A DNA stretch of 29,057 nucleotides from Chara braunii (GCA_003427395.1 BFEA01000627.1:415326-444382); one strand, 5' to 3'. Positions 10,030 to 19,455 are shown, counted from the stretch's first letter. Notes: generated by a model not told the origin, from the sequence alone. Made by a program: numbers and translations.

Positions 10030-10930
10030 TTCAGCGCCCACAATCTGTTTGCAGATTTTGACAGCTGTCAACTGCAGTCGCTTCCACAAATCGAGGGCTA
10101 ACTGCGGTTCTCACGCATTCATCCTGCATATCCGAGGACCTGAGAGCAGGAGAACATGAAATAAGAGAAAGACGGGGAGCCACAGCGACATAGGGGAGGT
10201 AGTGGAATAATAAGTCAGCAGTTTAGAGAGTAGTAGGAGGAAAAAGATAGGAGGTATGTCAAATAGAAAGCGGAGGATAGAGGGTGACGGTTAACGAAAA
10301 TAAAAACGAGAAAAGAAAAGGGAGATATGGAAAGCGAGAGAGAAGAAACCGGGCGTTCTATTCGGGTGAAGACGGTAGTCCATGAATCGCCGAGAGCTTT
10401 GACGATCTGGTGATTGTTTTTTTTCCTCCTCGTGGTGGCAGTATTGACGGTAATTTTTATTTCGATAGAATGTCGATCGAAAGCAAGATGGGCCGGACCA
10501 ATCTTCTTCCTTGTCGTCGTCATTCTTCCCTGCTGCCGAAGATGACATTGGTCGCTATCTTCTGCTGTCATCGAGGTGCTAATTGACGTGGTGGCTGGTC
10601 TTTTGCGGGTTCAGCCGCTAGAAGCATTAGAGTAGAAGCAGCAAACAAACGATGCACCGTGTGTCCAAAGAGCTCTATTATTTGCAACGGTGACTAGCAG
10701 TCTTGCACATATGTGGGAGCAGATAGCTGATCCTGCTCATGAGCGACCGTTCAAAGCAGAAAGGGCGCTGACGGCAAACCTCCGCCCTGCCGTCTGTCAT
10801 TTACCACACGACCACTCTATCTACCACGGGTACCCAGTCCGTGAACCCAGTCCGCGACCGGCCCCGCAGAGACAGAAAACCAAATGCAGGCAGCTGAAAG
10901 ATTGACGACACAACGCACGCAATGGTTACG
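10030..10930. other. Gene-free sequence
   Basis: The 118-codon minus frame at 10215-10571 has no recognisable domain. A 13-bp direct repeat ACCCAGTCCG(T/C)GA lies at about 10834-10859. Confidence 0.5.
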
Positions 10931-10939
10931 CAAGAGTCA

Positions 10940-10985
<46 letters not shown>
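10940..10985. repeat. (CT)n microsatellite
   Basis: About 23 uninterrupted CT units. Confidence 0.97.
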
Positions 10986-10989
<4 letters not shown>

Positions 10990-11263
10990 TGCATGTGTCA
11001 CATCCACCTGCGCCAGATGCACTAGCAGCAGGCCCAGCCCTCCTTGCTGCTAACCGTCCTTTCTTCCGGGCAGCGCTTCTGCAGCAGTATGTGAATGGTT
11101 CTATCCTCTCTACAACATTGCTATATTTCTCATCGTGAAAGAGGGACATTTTACCATGGCTTCCTCCCTGCTGAGCAATTCCACACGCGCATCGTTTGTG
11201 TCCCTCCATGCTAAATAGATAAGGAAGATACAAGAAAAGCGACGCAAATGGACCGGAAAAGAG

Positions 11264-11266
<3 letters not shown>

Positions 11267-11295
<29 letters not shown>
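11267..11295. repeat. Poly(G)29 homopolymer
   Basis: Twenty-nine consecutive G residues, preceded by GAGGGA and followed by AGGTTGGG. Such a tract can form G-quadruplexes and is prone to length error in assembly. Confidence 0.97.
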
Positions 11296-11299
11296 AGGT

Positions 11300-12275
11300 T
11301 GGGAAAGTGAGTAAGCCTACCGCAAACGGTGGAGGGGTGAAATGAAAGGGAGAGAAAGTGGGTGAGGCTACCCCTCACAAGAATAGTGAACTTTTACGCC
11401 ACCACCTTGCAGTTCAAGAGGGTAAAGCACGTCGACGGCCCTTCCAAGCGGACAGTCAACCTCCCGGGCCATTGTGGTTATGGGACATAGGTTGAAAGCG
11501 GCGCTCGTTCGCTATTCGAGACCGCGATTCATTACAAGCGAAGAAGAAATGGGAGCAGAGTACTAAGGAGGGTGAGAGTGAGAAATGGAGAGAGAGAAAA
11601 AAGGGCGCAAAGAGGAGAACGGCCATCGCAAAGAGCCGTGTGCAGAGGACACGGCCAGTACAGTCCAGCTTCGTTGACAACGTAGGGAGGAAGAAAGCGG
11701 CAACACGCCCAGCATCAGACCTGTAGACTTCAGCTTTGTTGATCCTTACGAGGAGAGGATGCAGGCAGAAGAGGAGGAAGGCGACAAGACGGTGAACATC
11801 CCACACAGCCGCCCCTTACCAATCAACACGCGGTTGCAGCCAGGACTCTCCTAATCCGAATTCCTCTCCCATGCATTGCCTCCTTACCACAAAACCGTTC
11901 GCCCAAGCTCATCGGGACAGTGACCAAATGGTTAACGACAGTTCAATGCACACGTACACGTGCACTTCTGCTTCTGCGGGCAGAACCGCTCCGCACACCC
12001 TCCGGTTGCTTGCTGCAACCCTCCCCCTCCCTTGCCATCACTTCAACCTCATCTCTACACCCTTCTGTTGCTTGCTACACCCCTCCACTTTGAGTTGTAC
12101 AATGCCTGTGGCGTCGCCGTCAGCCTGGTGCCAAAGAGTGAAAGGAGCTAAAACCTACGAGTCCGAGACAGCGGAAAAGAAGGTTCCCACAAAGAGGCTT
12201 CCCACCTCTTCCTTGTCTACTTCTGACTCCGCGCTGTAAATGCGCTTCGTCTTATTTCCAACTTCGGCAAGTCTT
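11300..12275. other. Gene-free sequence
   Basis: The 116-codon minus frame (11456-11806) and 122-codon plus frame (11871-12239) have no recognisable domain. GGGAAAGTGAGTAAGCCTAC at about 11301 has a diverged echo AGAAAGTGGGTGAGGCTACC at about 11353. Confidence 0.5.
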
Positions 12276-12286
12276 ATAACAAAGAA

Positions 12287-12380
12287 CGTCTCTCTCTCTC
12301 TCTCTCTCACGTATGTGCACATGTTCTCTGTCGCCCCCTCTCTCTCTCCTCTCTCACGTATGTGCACATGTTCTCTGTCG

Positions 12381-12427
<47 letters not shown>

Positions 12428-12457
12428 GTATGTGCACATGTTCTCTGTCGCTGCGTG
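12287..12457. repeat. Three identical 29-bp cores alternating with CT microsatellites
   Basis: CTCACGTATGTGCACATGTT plus CTCTGTCGC occurs without mismatch at 12306-12334, 12353-12381 and 12423-12451, separated by CT runs of very different length. The core contains the palindrome ATGTGCACAT. Confidence 0.97.
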
Positions 12458-12461
12458 TCTA

Positions 12462-13660
12462 TCTATCTATGCATCGACCTATCGATCCCCATCGGAAACT
12501 GATTTTCGCACACAGGATTACGGTCTCTCCCTGTACTCGCAGGTAAATCGGAGACGACGTCGCTAGAACCACTAAAAGCAGGATCGGGTCTCGATTTCGA
12601 CGACGTAGAAACTGTCGTACTTTCGTGAATGCAAAGAGACTTCGGAGCTACACGCGCCCAGACGGAACGCAGAGGGCGAGAAAACAACGCCCTCGTCAGA
12701 GCCTCGAAGGCAATGATGAGAACAATCTAAAGACCGGACGAGGGGGATAGGGTGTGTTGTCATGTTCGCTATACACGACTCCACAGAGAAGAGGGTGACT
12801 GTGTCTCAGACCATTTGGGGCGTGTCCTTGTGTGTTTGCGCGTGTGTGCCTGTTGAGGAGGGACGGGAATCGAGGACTTCAGGTAAGGAACGAACCCAGA
12901 CAATACAAGCTGACGAAGACTTAATTCCGCTCCCCAGTGACTCATCATCTCCTTCACTTTCGCTCCGTCTTCTCTCTCTCCCGTATATTGAAACCTCCTC
13001 CCAAGGAAGAACTAAAAAAACGTACGTGCTAGTTCTACAGCTAAGAAACGAGGGAAGAAACAAAAAAAAAAAAAAAAAAGAGTTCTATGTCTGCTACAGG
13101 TCAACAATAGAGCACAAGAGAGAGAGAGGGACGGAGAAGCACAAAGAGAGACCAGGCAGGACACCGACCGAGCGATCAGAAGAACTAATAGCAACAACAA
13201 CCTCTCTCCCTCCCCTCATCAGGAAAATCTATCATCTTCCCTCTCTATCGTATTCCCCCTCCTGTCTCTCTTTTGAAACGAACTCCGTTAGACCCAGTTG
13301 GTGGGAGACTAACTGCCATTACCGGCGGTGCTAAACACGCACACATAGTACTTACTATCAGAAAGAACAATGTACGAGAAAAGAAATAAGCACGTGAATG
13401 CCGGGCGCCTCAGCCCTGTACAGGAGAGAACGCGGTGAAAAAGTAGAAGCTGAACGTGGACGTAAACGCGAGGGGTTGGTTAACAAGAAGGACGCAGAAA
13501 GGCCTCCTCAGAAACAAGAAGAAACAAGAAGGGGGGCGGGGGGATGCCAAAGGCAAATGACCGTCAGCATACCAACGGCAAGAAAACAACGAAACTGCGT
13601 ACCAGAAGCGACGCACCAGTGATGCGGAGGGATAACAAAGAAAAGACGAGCACCACAGTC
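12462..13660. other. Intergenic sequence downstream of the NYN-LOTUS gene
   Basis: Holds a short TCTA tetranucleotide run at about 12458-12470 and an 18-A run at 13062-13079. The 190-codon plus frame at 12762-13334 is low-complexity with a Lys run from the A tract, and I do not call it. The 3' UTR of the minus-strand gene should lie in the right part. No AATAAA-type signal was identified for it on the minus strand. Confidence 0.5.
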
Positions 13661-13662
13661 AA

Positions 13663-16446
13663 TCAGAAGCTGGCGACGACGCATGGGGCTTTTGTCGCTT
13701 CGTCCTCGACCACAAGTGCCACGTCGGAGACCTTCTGAATGAGGGAAATCAAGTCGAAGACTCCATATCTGCTGTAGTCCAGCTCTCTTGCATATCGTTG
13801 CCTGTAAAGTTCAGGAAACGTCTTGGTGGTAATTTTGCAAGCATGGCTGACAAGAAGTTCTTCTACTTCCCGCCGAAATATTTCCAAACCGACTTGAGCA
13901 CATACCTCACCGTTACTAACGAATCTCTCACCTCCGTCATCCGGGAATTCCTCTTCGTCGTGGTCGTCCTCATCATCATGGCGATGAAGATTATGATGAT
14001 GATGATGATGATGCGTCCACCTATCTTCCCCAAGCGTTGAAATATGAGGGTGCTCACCAAGACACGTGGCACGATCGGCGGGGGTTATTGTACCTGGCGT
14101 TAAACTACCGCCGTCAGGAAACACTCCTGATGCTTGCGAGCATCTTCCACTTCCAACTATACCAAACAAGTCTGTTTCCCTCTCCACAGCCACGCCGGCT
14201 CCACCCGCGCCATCACCATCCCCTAGCCTCACAACATAACCCCCGGTCGCCGTCCATCTTGCTGCTGACCCTTCTCCTACTCCTACTCCCACTACACCTA
14301 TTCCTGTTGCTGCCCCATCTCTTGCTCGTTTGCGATTTTCCACAACCCTCGGATCTTCATCAAGCATTATGATCTCGTCTCCCTCTTCGTCTGGACTCAT
14401 ATCACCAAAAATATCCTCGCCGGTGTCATCGTCTGAAGTCGCTCTGTGGCTACTCACGCCCATGGGGTCGACGGCCTCCGCCAGCCCCACCACACCGAGT
14501 CTCCGGCCCGACAACATTCGCGCTGCCGAGTTCTCTCTCGCCATCGCTGTCCTCACTCCTTCTCCTCCTCCTCCTCCTCTGGAAAGGCCCGCCATGGTCT
14601 CTCGTTTTCGAGACACTTCTTGTTGCTGTTGTTCGTTCGTAAAATGGGAGAAGTTAATCCCTGCCCCCCCGCCGCCAAATGCACACTCCCCAACGGCCCC
14701 ATTTTGCAGCCCCCCGCCCACTCCTCCCGTCGACCCAAATCCTCCCTTACCCCCCGCCGCCGCGCCCGCGCCCGCTCCCACTCCACCGCCCCCCCCCGTC
14801 AGCCCTTTTCTCAGAAGGACCATTTTCTTCATCCCTCCTCCGCTCACGAACATGGCATCCTCCATCTTCTCCACAAGATGAGTCAATTTCGAAGCCCCGT
14901 ACTCCGACAAGTACAACGGTCTTCCGTACGCCTTCCTATATTCCGGGGGAACCTTCACGAGGTCCAGCTTTCCCCCGTGTTCCACTAAAAGCTTTACAAT
15001 CTGCTGCTTCAGGCCAACCAAATCGGACGGTGCTGCTGGAGACCACCCCGCTTCCTTCTTTGATTGCCTCACATAACCGTTAACCAACCCCCTGTTTCCT
15101 CCTCCTCCTCCGCCGCCGCCACCACATGTCCCTCCATTCAACAAACCAACGCCGTTCCCCACCATATTCCCTCCTCCACCTCCTCCTCCTCCTCCGTTAC
15201 CACCCCCAAATCCAACCCGGGAAGGCACCGATTGGTATCCCGAGAGACTACCGAACGGAGCGAAACGTTCACTGTCGGACAAGACAAACACTTCTCGACC
15301 CACGAGCTGAGCTCGAGTTGGCGACGACGTAGAAATTTCGTCTCCATCTCGTCGCAAATCCCGACCCGAAAACTTCGCTGTCGGAGGGGAGGAGGACAAC
15401 TCTGCCCCTTCCCCACCTACGTGGATGCCAACCCTCTCGGCTGTTGTTCTGCACGCCCTTGCAGATTCCCCCCCCTCGGCCCCATCCTCCCCTGATACTT
15501 CTCCTCCTCTTCCTCCATCGCCACTCCCACAGTTTGCCACAGCTTTCTCACCTGCACATGGTTCATCCCGGCCTATTTGACCGTTTCCCAACATCATACC
15601 GATTTTCGGTGGAGAACAGCAAGGGGAGGAATTCGAGGTGTGGGAGTTGGGAGAACCAATGGTGGTCATACTAGTGGGAGTCCGCGAGCCTCCGACGCCA
15701 TTGGTTGATGCAAGAGAATTTCCCATCGTGTTTGCCGTTGCAGGGCAGGAGGCAGCCGCAGCGCCGCCGCCGCCGCCGGCGACGACGGCGGTTGTAGCGG
15801 CAGAAGGCGCCTCGGCCGTCGCCGCGACCGCCGCCGCCACCGTCGCTCCCGCCGAGAACCAGCCTAGTCTCGGAGTCCATTTCGCCGGAGTAAGACCCTC
15901 GCCGCGCGCCAAGCTCGGCCAATCCCAGACGTACGTGCCAGCACTGCAAAGAGCAGGAGAGATCCCGACTCCAGCGGGAACCCCCAAAACCACCGTGAAG
16001 CCCCGCTGTCCTAACTTGTGCAACGCCGCGGAGAAATCGATGTCACCTGTGATCAGGAATATGGTAGACGGCGGCGGATTGTCTATAGCGAACAAGAACA
16101 TATCAACGAGGATGGCTTTGTCCGCCGCATCTTTCCTTCCGCTCGGCACGTCAATCAGATTCACGCCCGTTCTCTGACAGCCCTCCCGCAGCCGACGAGG
16201 GAATTGATTGAAATCGCCGTAAGCCGAGAAGACTGTTACCGCCCCTTTGACGGCGGGATGAAGACGAAGCGCAGTTCTAATATTACCTGCCACATCTTCC
16301 GCCGGCACGCCCGCCGGAATACAGCAATTCTCTATGTCCCATAGGATGGCCACGGGCCCCATGATGTCAGTCGCCACGGCATACCTCACATCCATGCCCT
16401 TGCACCCCGGTCGCATCATTGGCGATGCTGCTGTCGGCGCCACCAT
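13663..16446 (-). CDS. NYN-domain / double LOTUS (OST-HTH) protein, MARF1/limkain-b1-like
   Basis: This 927-residue protein is encoded by one uninterrupted frame. Residues about 29-180 form a NYN domain, a PIN-like metal-dependent RNase fold. They contain LWDIENC with D37 and N40, an SAYGD strand at 74-78, KDAADKAILVDM with D109 and D115, and ITGDIDFS with D135 and D137. These are the acidic positions expected of an active NYN site. Residues 475-548 form one LOTUS domain (LKQQIVKLL..., YGRPLYLSEYGASKL). Residues 853-927 form a second, ending at the stop codon (YARELDYSRYGVFDL). Linkers are Gly/Ala/Ser-rich, with a seven-His run at 812-818, an acidic stretch and a basic NRKRAR that could be a nuclear signal. 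Related plant proteins share the NYN-LOTUS order; animal MARF1 also has NYN and LOTUS domains and silences RNA. LOTUS domains are reported to bind G-rich/G-quadruplex RNA. RNA cleavage is inferred. The ATG at 16446 is the first in frame after a TGA at 16458-16456; Met18 and Met29 have better start contexts. Confidence 0.88.
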   Translation of the reverse strand: MVAPTAASPMMRPGCKGMDVRYAVATDIMGPVAILWDIENCCIPAGVPAEDVAGNIRTALRLHPAVKGAVTVFSAYGDFNQFPRRLREGCQRTGVNLIDVPSGRKDAADKAILVDMFLFAIDNPPPSTIFLITGDIDFSAALHKLGQRGFTVVLGVPAGVGISPALCSAGTYVWDWPSLARGEGLTPAKWTPRLGWFSAGATVAAAVAATAEAPSAATTAVVAGGGGGAAAASCPATANTMGNSLASTNGVGGSRTPTSMTTIGSPNSHTSNSSPCCSPPKIGMMLGNGQIGRDEPCAGEKAVANCGSGDGGRGGEVSGEDGAEGGESARACRTTAERVGIHVGGEGAELSSSPPTAKFSGRDLRRDGDEISTSSPTRAQLVGREVFVLSDSERFAPFGSLSGYQSVPSRVGFGGGNGGGGGGGGGNMVGNGVGLLNGGTCGGGGGGGGGNRGLVNGYVRQSKKEAGWSPAAPSDLVGLKQQIVKLLVEHGGKLDLVKVPPEYRKAYGRPLYLSEYGASKLTHLVEKMEDAMFVSGGGMKKMVLLRKGLTGGGGGVGAGAGAAAGGKGGFGSTGGVGGGLQNGAVGECAFGGGGAGINFSHFTNEQQQQEVSRKRETMAGLSRGGGGGEGVRTAMARENSAARMLSGRRLGVVGLAEAVDPMGVSSHRATSDDDTGEDIFGDMSPDEEGDEIIMLDEDPRVVENRKRARDGAATGIGVVGVGVGEGSAARWTATGGYVVRLGDGDGAGGAGVAVERETDLFGIVGSGRCSQASGVFPDGGSLTPGTITPADRATCLGEHPHISTLGEDRWTHHHHHHHNLHRHDDEDDHDEEEFPDDGGERFVSNGEVCAQVGLEIFRREVEELLVSHACKITTKTFPELYRQRYARELDYSRYGVFDLISLIQKVSDVALVVEDEATKAPCVVASF

Positions 16447-16459
16447 GGACAACCGTCAT
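16367..16459 (-). other. Overlapping upstream ORF (30 codons) at the gene's start
   Basis: An ATG at 16459 lies 13 nt upstream of the main ATG in another frame. It runs 30 codons to a TGA at 16369-16367. That stop lies 4 nt before the in-frame Met29 codon (16362-16360) of the main protein. If the transcript includes 16459, ribosomes using the uORF would miss Met1. Confidence 0.45.
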
Positions 16460-16499
16460 GTCAGAATAAACCCACGGGCGCTCTTCGCGCCAATCGCCG

Positions 16500-16546
16500 C
16501 CCACCCCCCCCCCCACCCNNNNNNNNNNNNNNNNNNNNNNNCCCCC
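16500..16546. other. Poly-C/G tract interrupted by a 23-base assembly gap
   Basis: C-rich sequence runs into N at 16519-16541 and resumes as CCCCC. On the gene's sense strand this is a G tract 73-95 nt upstream of the main ATG. The gap length may be nominal. Confidence 0.9.
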
Positions 16547-17030
16547 TTCTCCTTTCCTTTCCCGCCAAATATAGCGATAACCGACTTCCTCTGCAGCTGC
16601 CAAAAACGCGGCGGCCGCCACCGTCGCAATGATCACCTCCCCCTCCTCGCCCTCTCGCCCTCACTCTCTCAATGCAACCCGCTCTTTCTCTCGTTGGGCT
16701 AACGCACCCACCGAGTACAGACCACTCTCCTCCCTTCCTTTCTTCTTCAACAACTCTCCTCTCTCTCTTCCTCATTTAGCGTACGAACAAGTATTCCCAC
16801 CCACCTCCTCTCTCCCCGCGCCCCATCCACCAATCTCCATGAATTTCTCGTCAATCGGCTACGACAGCGAGCTACTCTCCTGCGCCACAACCGCAGGGCG
16901 CCGACGCAGCCGCCGCAGCCGCCTTCCCTCCCCTCGCACGTTAGACACAGCAGAGTCTTCTGTCTTCTTCTCCCCCAATTCACCACAACCTCCTTTCCCG
17001 TTGCCTCAACAGCACTCTCTTCTCTGAATT
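16547..17030 (-). promoter_or_regulatory. Presumed 5' leader / proximal promoter of the NYN-LOTUS gene
   Basis: This interval is strongly CT-rich on the plus strand, hence GA-rich on the gene's sense strand, which is common in plant leaders. I see no convincing TATA box on the minus strand, so the transcription start is undefined. The minus frame at 16747-17142 has no recognisable domain. Confidence 0.3.
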
Positions 17031-17039
17031 GACAGAGCG

Positions 17040-17127
17040 TGAACCTTCTTCCTAGCCCTGATCGGGAAGGAGTAAGGAAGCGCTGAACCTTCTTCCTAGC
17101 GCTGATCGGGAAGGAGTAAGGTAGCAC
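17040..17127. repeat. Tandem duplication, 2 x 44 bp
   Basis: GAACCTTCTTCCTAGC(C/G)CTG plus ATCGGGAAGGAGTAAGG occurs at 17041 and 17085, nearly identical. Confidence 0.95.
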
Positions 17128-17245
17128 TCCTGTATGATACATTCATACCCACGATTTGCCTCAGAAGAGGAAGGTGATCAATCAAAAAAGAGGTTGCAAT
17201 GATCGTGAGTCGTGACGGCGGTTGGCAAGCCCGCAAGCCAGAGAC

Positions 17246-17272
17246 GAGCGAGGCGAGGCGAGGCGAGGCGAG
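17246..17272. repeat. (GGCGA)n pentanucleotide repeat
   Basis: About five units of GGCGA/GCGAG. Confidence 0.93.
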
Positions 17273-17279
17273 TACGCGA

Positions 17280-18000
17280 TCCCCGCCGGTTCTGTCCGCT
17301 CCGGTTTTCGACCCAGGCGCCGCCGTGCAGAAGTCTAAAGCCGGACGTTAATTATGCAGGTCGCGTCCGCTTCGATTCAGGGAATACTCACAAGCAAGAG
17401 AGACGGAGAGGAAAGGTGCGATTGGCGGGGTATTGCTAAAAGCTACCTCCCTTCCTTCCTCTCGCCCCCGGCCCCGTACACGGCGGGCCAACCCACACCG
17501 AGGTCGATTTCGTTTTTCTCCCTCCTCCTTGTCCCACCCGCACCCCCTTCTCCCCCTCCGCGCGGGCGATTCTTTGCGTTTCCGTTGCTGACGTGACAAT
17601 GACAAGATTGCCCCGGAGACGTTGGGCGGGGCCCGTGGGGATGATGCTTGACGACTGGCTTCGCGATTCGCTGCATGGATATGGAGCCTGCCCGCGGAGA
17701 CCCGCCTCCCTCTCAACCCTCGTACGCGCTTAGAGAGGGTGCTACATCAAGAGGGTGCTGCATGAAGCGTATCTGACCACGTGGGGGAGTCCCAGACCGA
17801 ATATCCGCCCCTGTACCGTATCTATACGCCGTCTACTGGCTTCCAGGCCAGCGCAGTTTCCCATCGAATCGAGAGGAATTCAAACAACGGATTCAAAGAA
17901 CGGACAACTCAACCATTTAGCTGGGAGTCAGGACCAGGCCCTCATTGCAGCTATGTTCATTCCGACAAAGCACGAACATACCACAAATTCCGACCACATC
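17280..18000. other. GC-rich gene-free sequence
   Basis: Open frames on both strands are GC-driven and lack recognisable domains. No repeat was found by eye. Confidence 0.5.
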
Positions 18001-18008
18001 CCTGCCAA

Positions 18009-18112
18009 CCATCTTCCCCCGAACACAACGCACCCTCATCGTGGCTGTACCGACCGGAAATATAGCTTGCGTACGTTCAATTTCAGGGTGTGTTATGTTC
18101 GGGGGAAGACGG
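18009..18112. mobile_element. Foldback (MITE-like) element A, 29-bp inverted ends
   Basis: The left arm at 18009-18037 begins CCATCTTCCCCCGAACACAA. The right arm at 18084-18112 is its reverse complement with about three mismatches (ends TGTTCGGGGGAAGACGG). The spacer is 46 bp and there is no coding capacity. A target-site duplication is not obvious. Confidence 0.7.
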
Positions 18113-18180
18113 TAGCTCGAACATAGCATCCTCCTCGGGGCCTGATCCTCAGACGAGCACGCAGCCGTCTGCCCACTCTG

Positions 18181-18307
18181 AGGGCGTACTCACACTAGCA
18201 CTATCTTACACGTATCTGACCGCATTTGCGGCCCTAATTGTATGCATCTGGTCGCAATTCTGTCCCGTAATAAAGTAAGAAAGTGCTACTGTAGTGTGAG
18301 TATGCCT
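18181..18307. mobile_element. Foldback (MITE-like) element B, end motif GGGC(G/A)TACTCACACTA
   Basis: The left end AGGGCGTACTCACACTAGCA plus CTATCTTAC (18181-18209) matches the complement of the right end at 18275-18307. The right arm has a 4-nt insertion and a few substitutions. The 65-bp middle has no ORF. The same end motif occurs at 19557-19751 and throughout 20458-20726. Confidence 0.72.
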
Positions 18308-18392
18308 CAAGCGCTCCAGCGTGACGAATGGGTTGCCCCAGGAGCTTCGCGCGCGAACCCGACGTGGAACCTCGCCAGCCGAAAACCTGCTT

Positions 18393-18561
18393 ACCAGTCT
18401 TCCGAACCTCTTTCGATGGGGGCCAAGTCCCACTTACGCTGATCCTTGATTTCTGGTCGTTGATCTTCCGAATCTGTGGTCAGAAATCGATCATTCGGGT
18501 AAGTGGGACTTGGCCCCGAGTCTCCCTTTGCCACGGCTCACCAGTCTCCGAACCTCTCTCG
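18393..18561. mobile_element. Foldback element C, perfect 19-bp arms, flanked by direct repeats
   Basis: GGGGCCAAGTCCCACTTAC (18419-18437) is the exact complement of 18499-18517. Inner sequence also pairs (GATTTCTG with CAGAAATC). The hairpin is flanked by direct repeats ACCAGTCTTCCGAACCTCTT (18393) and ACCAGTCTCCGAACCTCTCT (18540). Confidence 0.78.
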
Positions 18562-18751
18562 CCGACCCTCTCTTTTGCCCCACACGAACCGTCGCGATCA
18601 CAACCCGATGGTTCAGTAGGCTTTTTCCAGAACTCCCACGGGCCACCCACTGGCTGCTACCGAAGTGCTGCGTGATCCCGTTGGACACCACTGCAAAGCA
18701 GAGGGCCCGCGCTTGCTGCTGCTATATTTAATGCTACGTGAGCATGAACCT

Positions 18752-18831
18752 ATTGTTCATTTCTAACCGTTGATCTTCGTAATCGAGGGTGAAAAATGAA
18801 TAATCCACGGTAGTGGGATCTGACCCTAGTC
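18752..18831. mobile_element. Decayed copy of foldback element C
   Basis: Sequence TTCATTTCTAACCGTTGATC and onward aligns to TTGATTTCTGGTCGTTGATC in element C and continues through AGTGGGATCTGACCCTAGTCT (AGTGGGACTTGGCCCCGAGTCT in C). The inner stem ATTGTTCATTTCTAACC / GGGTGAAAAATGAATAAT is kept. The outer left arm is missing. Confidence 0.65.
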
Positions 18832-19005
18832 TGTTGGGTCACAAGCTTCATGCTTACGAACAACGGGAAACAGTTAGACCGCGCTTTATGCGGAGATGCA
18901 GCCGGGAGGGCATAATGTGACGGACTCATGTCTATTTTTTTCACAATCTAGGGCATCGAGTTGGGCGGGCTGTAACTGCAGTCCTGTTCTTCGAGACATC
19001 CATGC

Positions 19006-19455
19006 AATTGGAACGATACAGAGCAGACTTTTGGTGGGGTTGAAATGCCCCTGAAAGCTCGGTTATTTCGCCAGATACCCCTAAAAGGCATGGTTTGACG
19101 AAATGGCCCTATGACAGTAGTGAAACGTTGCGAAATACCCCTCTTGCCAACTGGACTTGTCATCTCTTGCATATACCCCTACCTGGCCCTCAGCAACTGG
19201 TCTCTATGCCCTGGTATTGTACCCTGTTGGACCCTGTAGGTTCCAAAAGAAATGCATGGGCCCCTGCAGCCCAGGGCCAGGGCATATGGCAAAGTTGTCA
19301 ATGAGCTGACAGGGGCAGATGCAGAAGTTTGGGGCAGTTCTGCGTACCCTGGTGTTTTAGGGGTATATAACGGAATACCCAAAGTTTTAGGGGTATTTCA
19401 ACAATTTCCCCTTTGTTCTAAATTTTAAGAAAATTGGAATGATACAGAGCAGACT
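19006..19455. repeat. Block bounded by 24-bp direct repeats and carrying ACCCCT motifs
   Basis: AATTGGAA(C/T)GATACAGAGC plus AGACT occurs at 19006-19029 and 19432-19455 (one mismatch, 426 bp apart). Between them, related words ATGCCCCT, ATACCCCT, ATGGCCCT, ATACCCCT and ATACCCCT occur at about 19044, 19074, 19103, 19134 and 19173. Opposite-orientation TTTTAGGGGTAT occurs at about 19356 and 19385. Confidence 0.7.

Noticed and set aside
12762-13334. 190-codon plus-strand frame
   Set aside because: Low-complexity, contains a Lys run from an 18-A tract, no domain, and it is probably spurious.
14330-16177. Long plus-strand frames (14330-14881, 14446-14988, 15638-16177 and others)
   Set aside because: They are antisense to the NYN-LOTUS gene and consist of Pro/Ser/Ala runs produced by its GC-rich codons; no domain is seen.
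16447-16452. Two extra codons at the gene start
   Set aside because: The codon at 16452-16450 is TTG, not ATG; the first true ATG in frame is at 16446.
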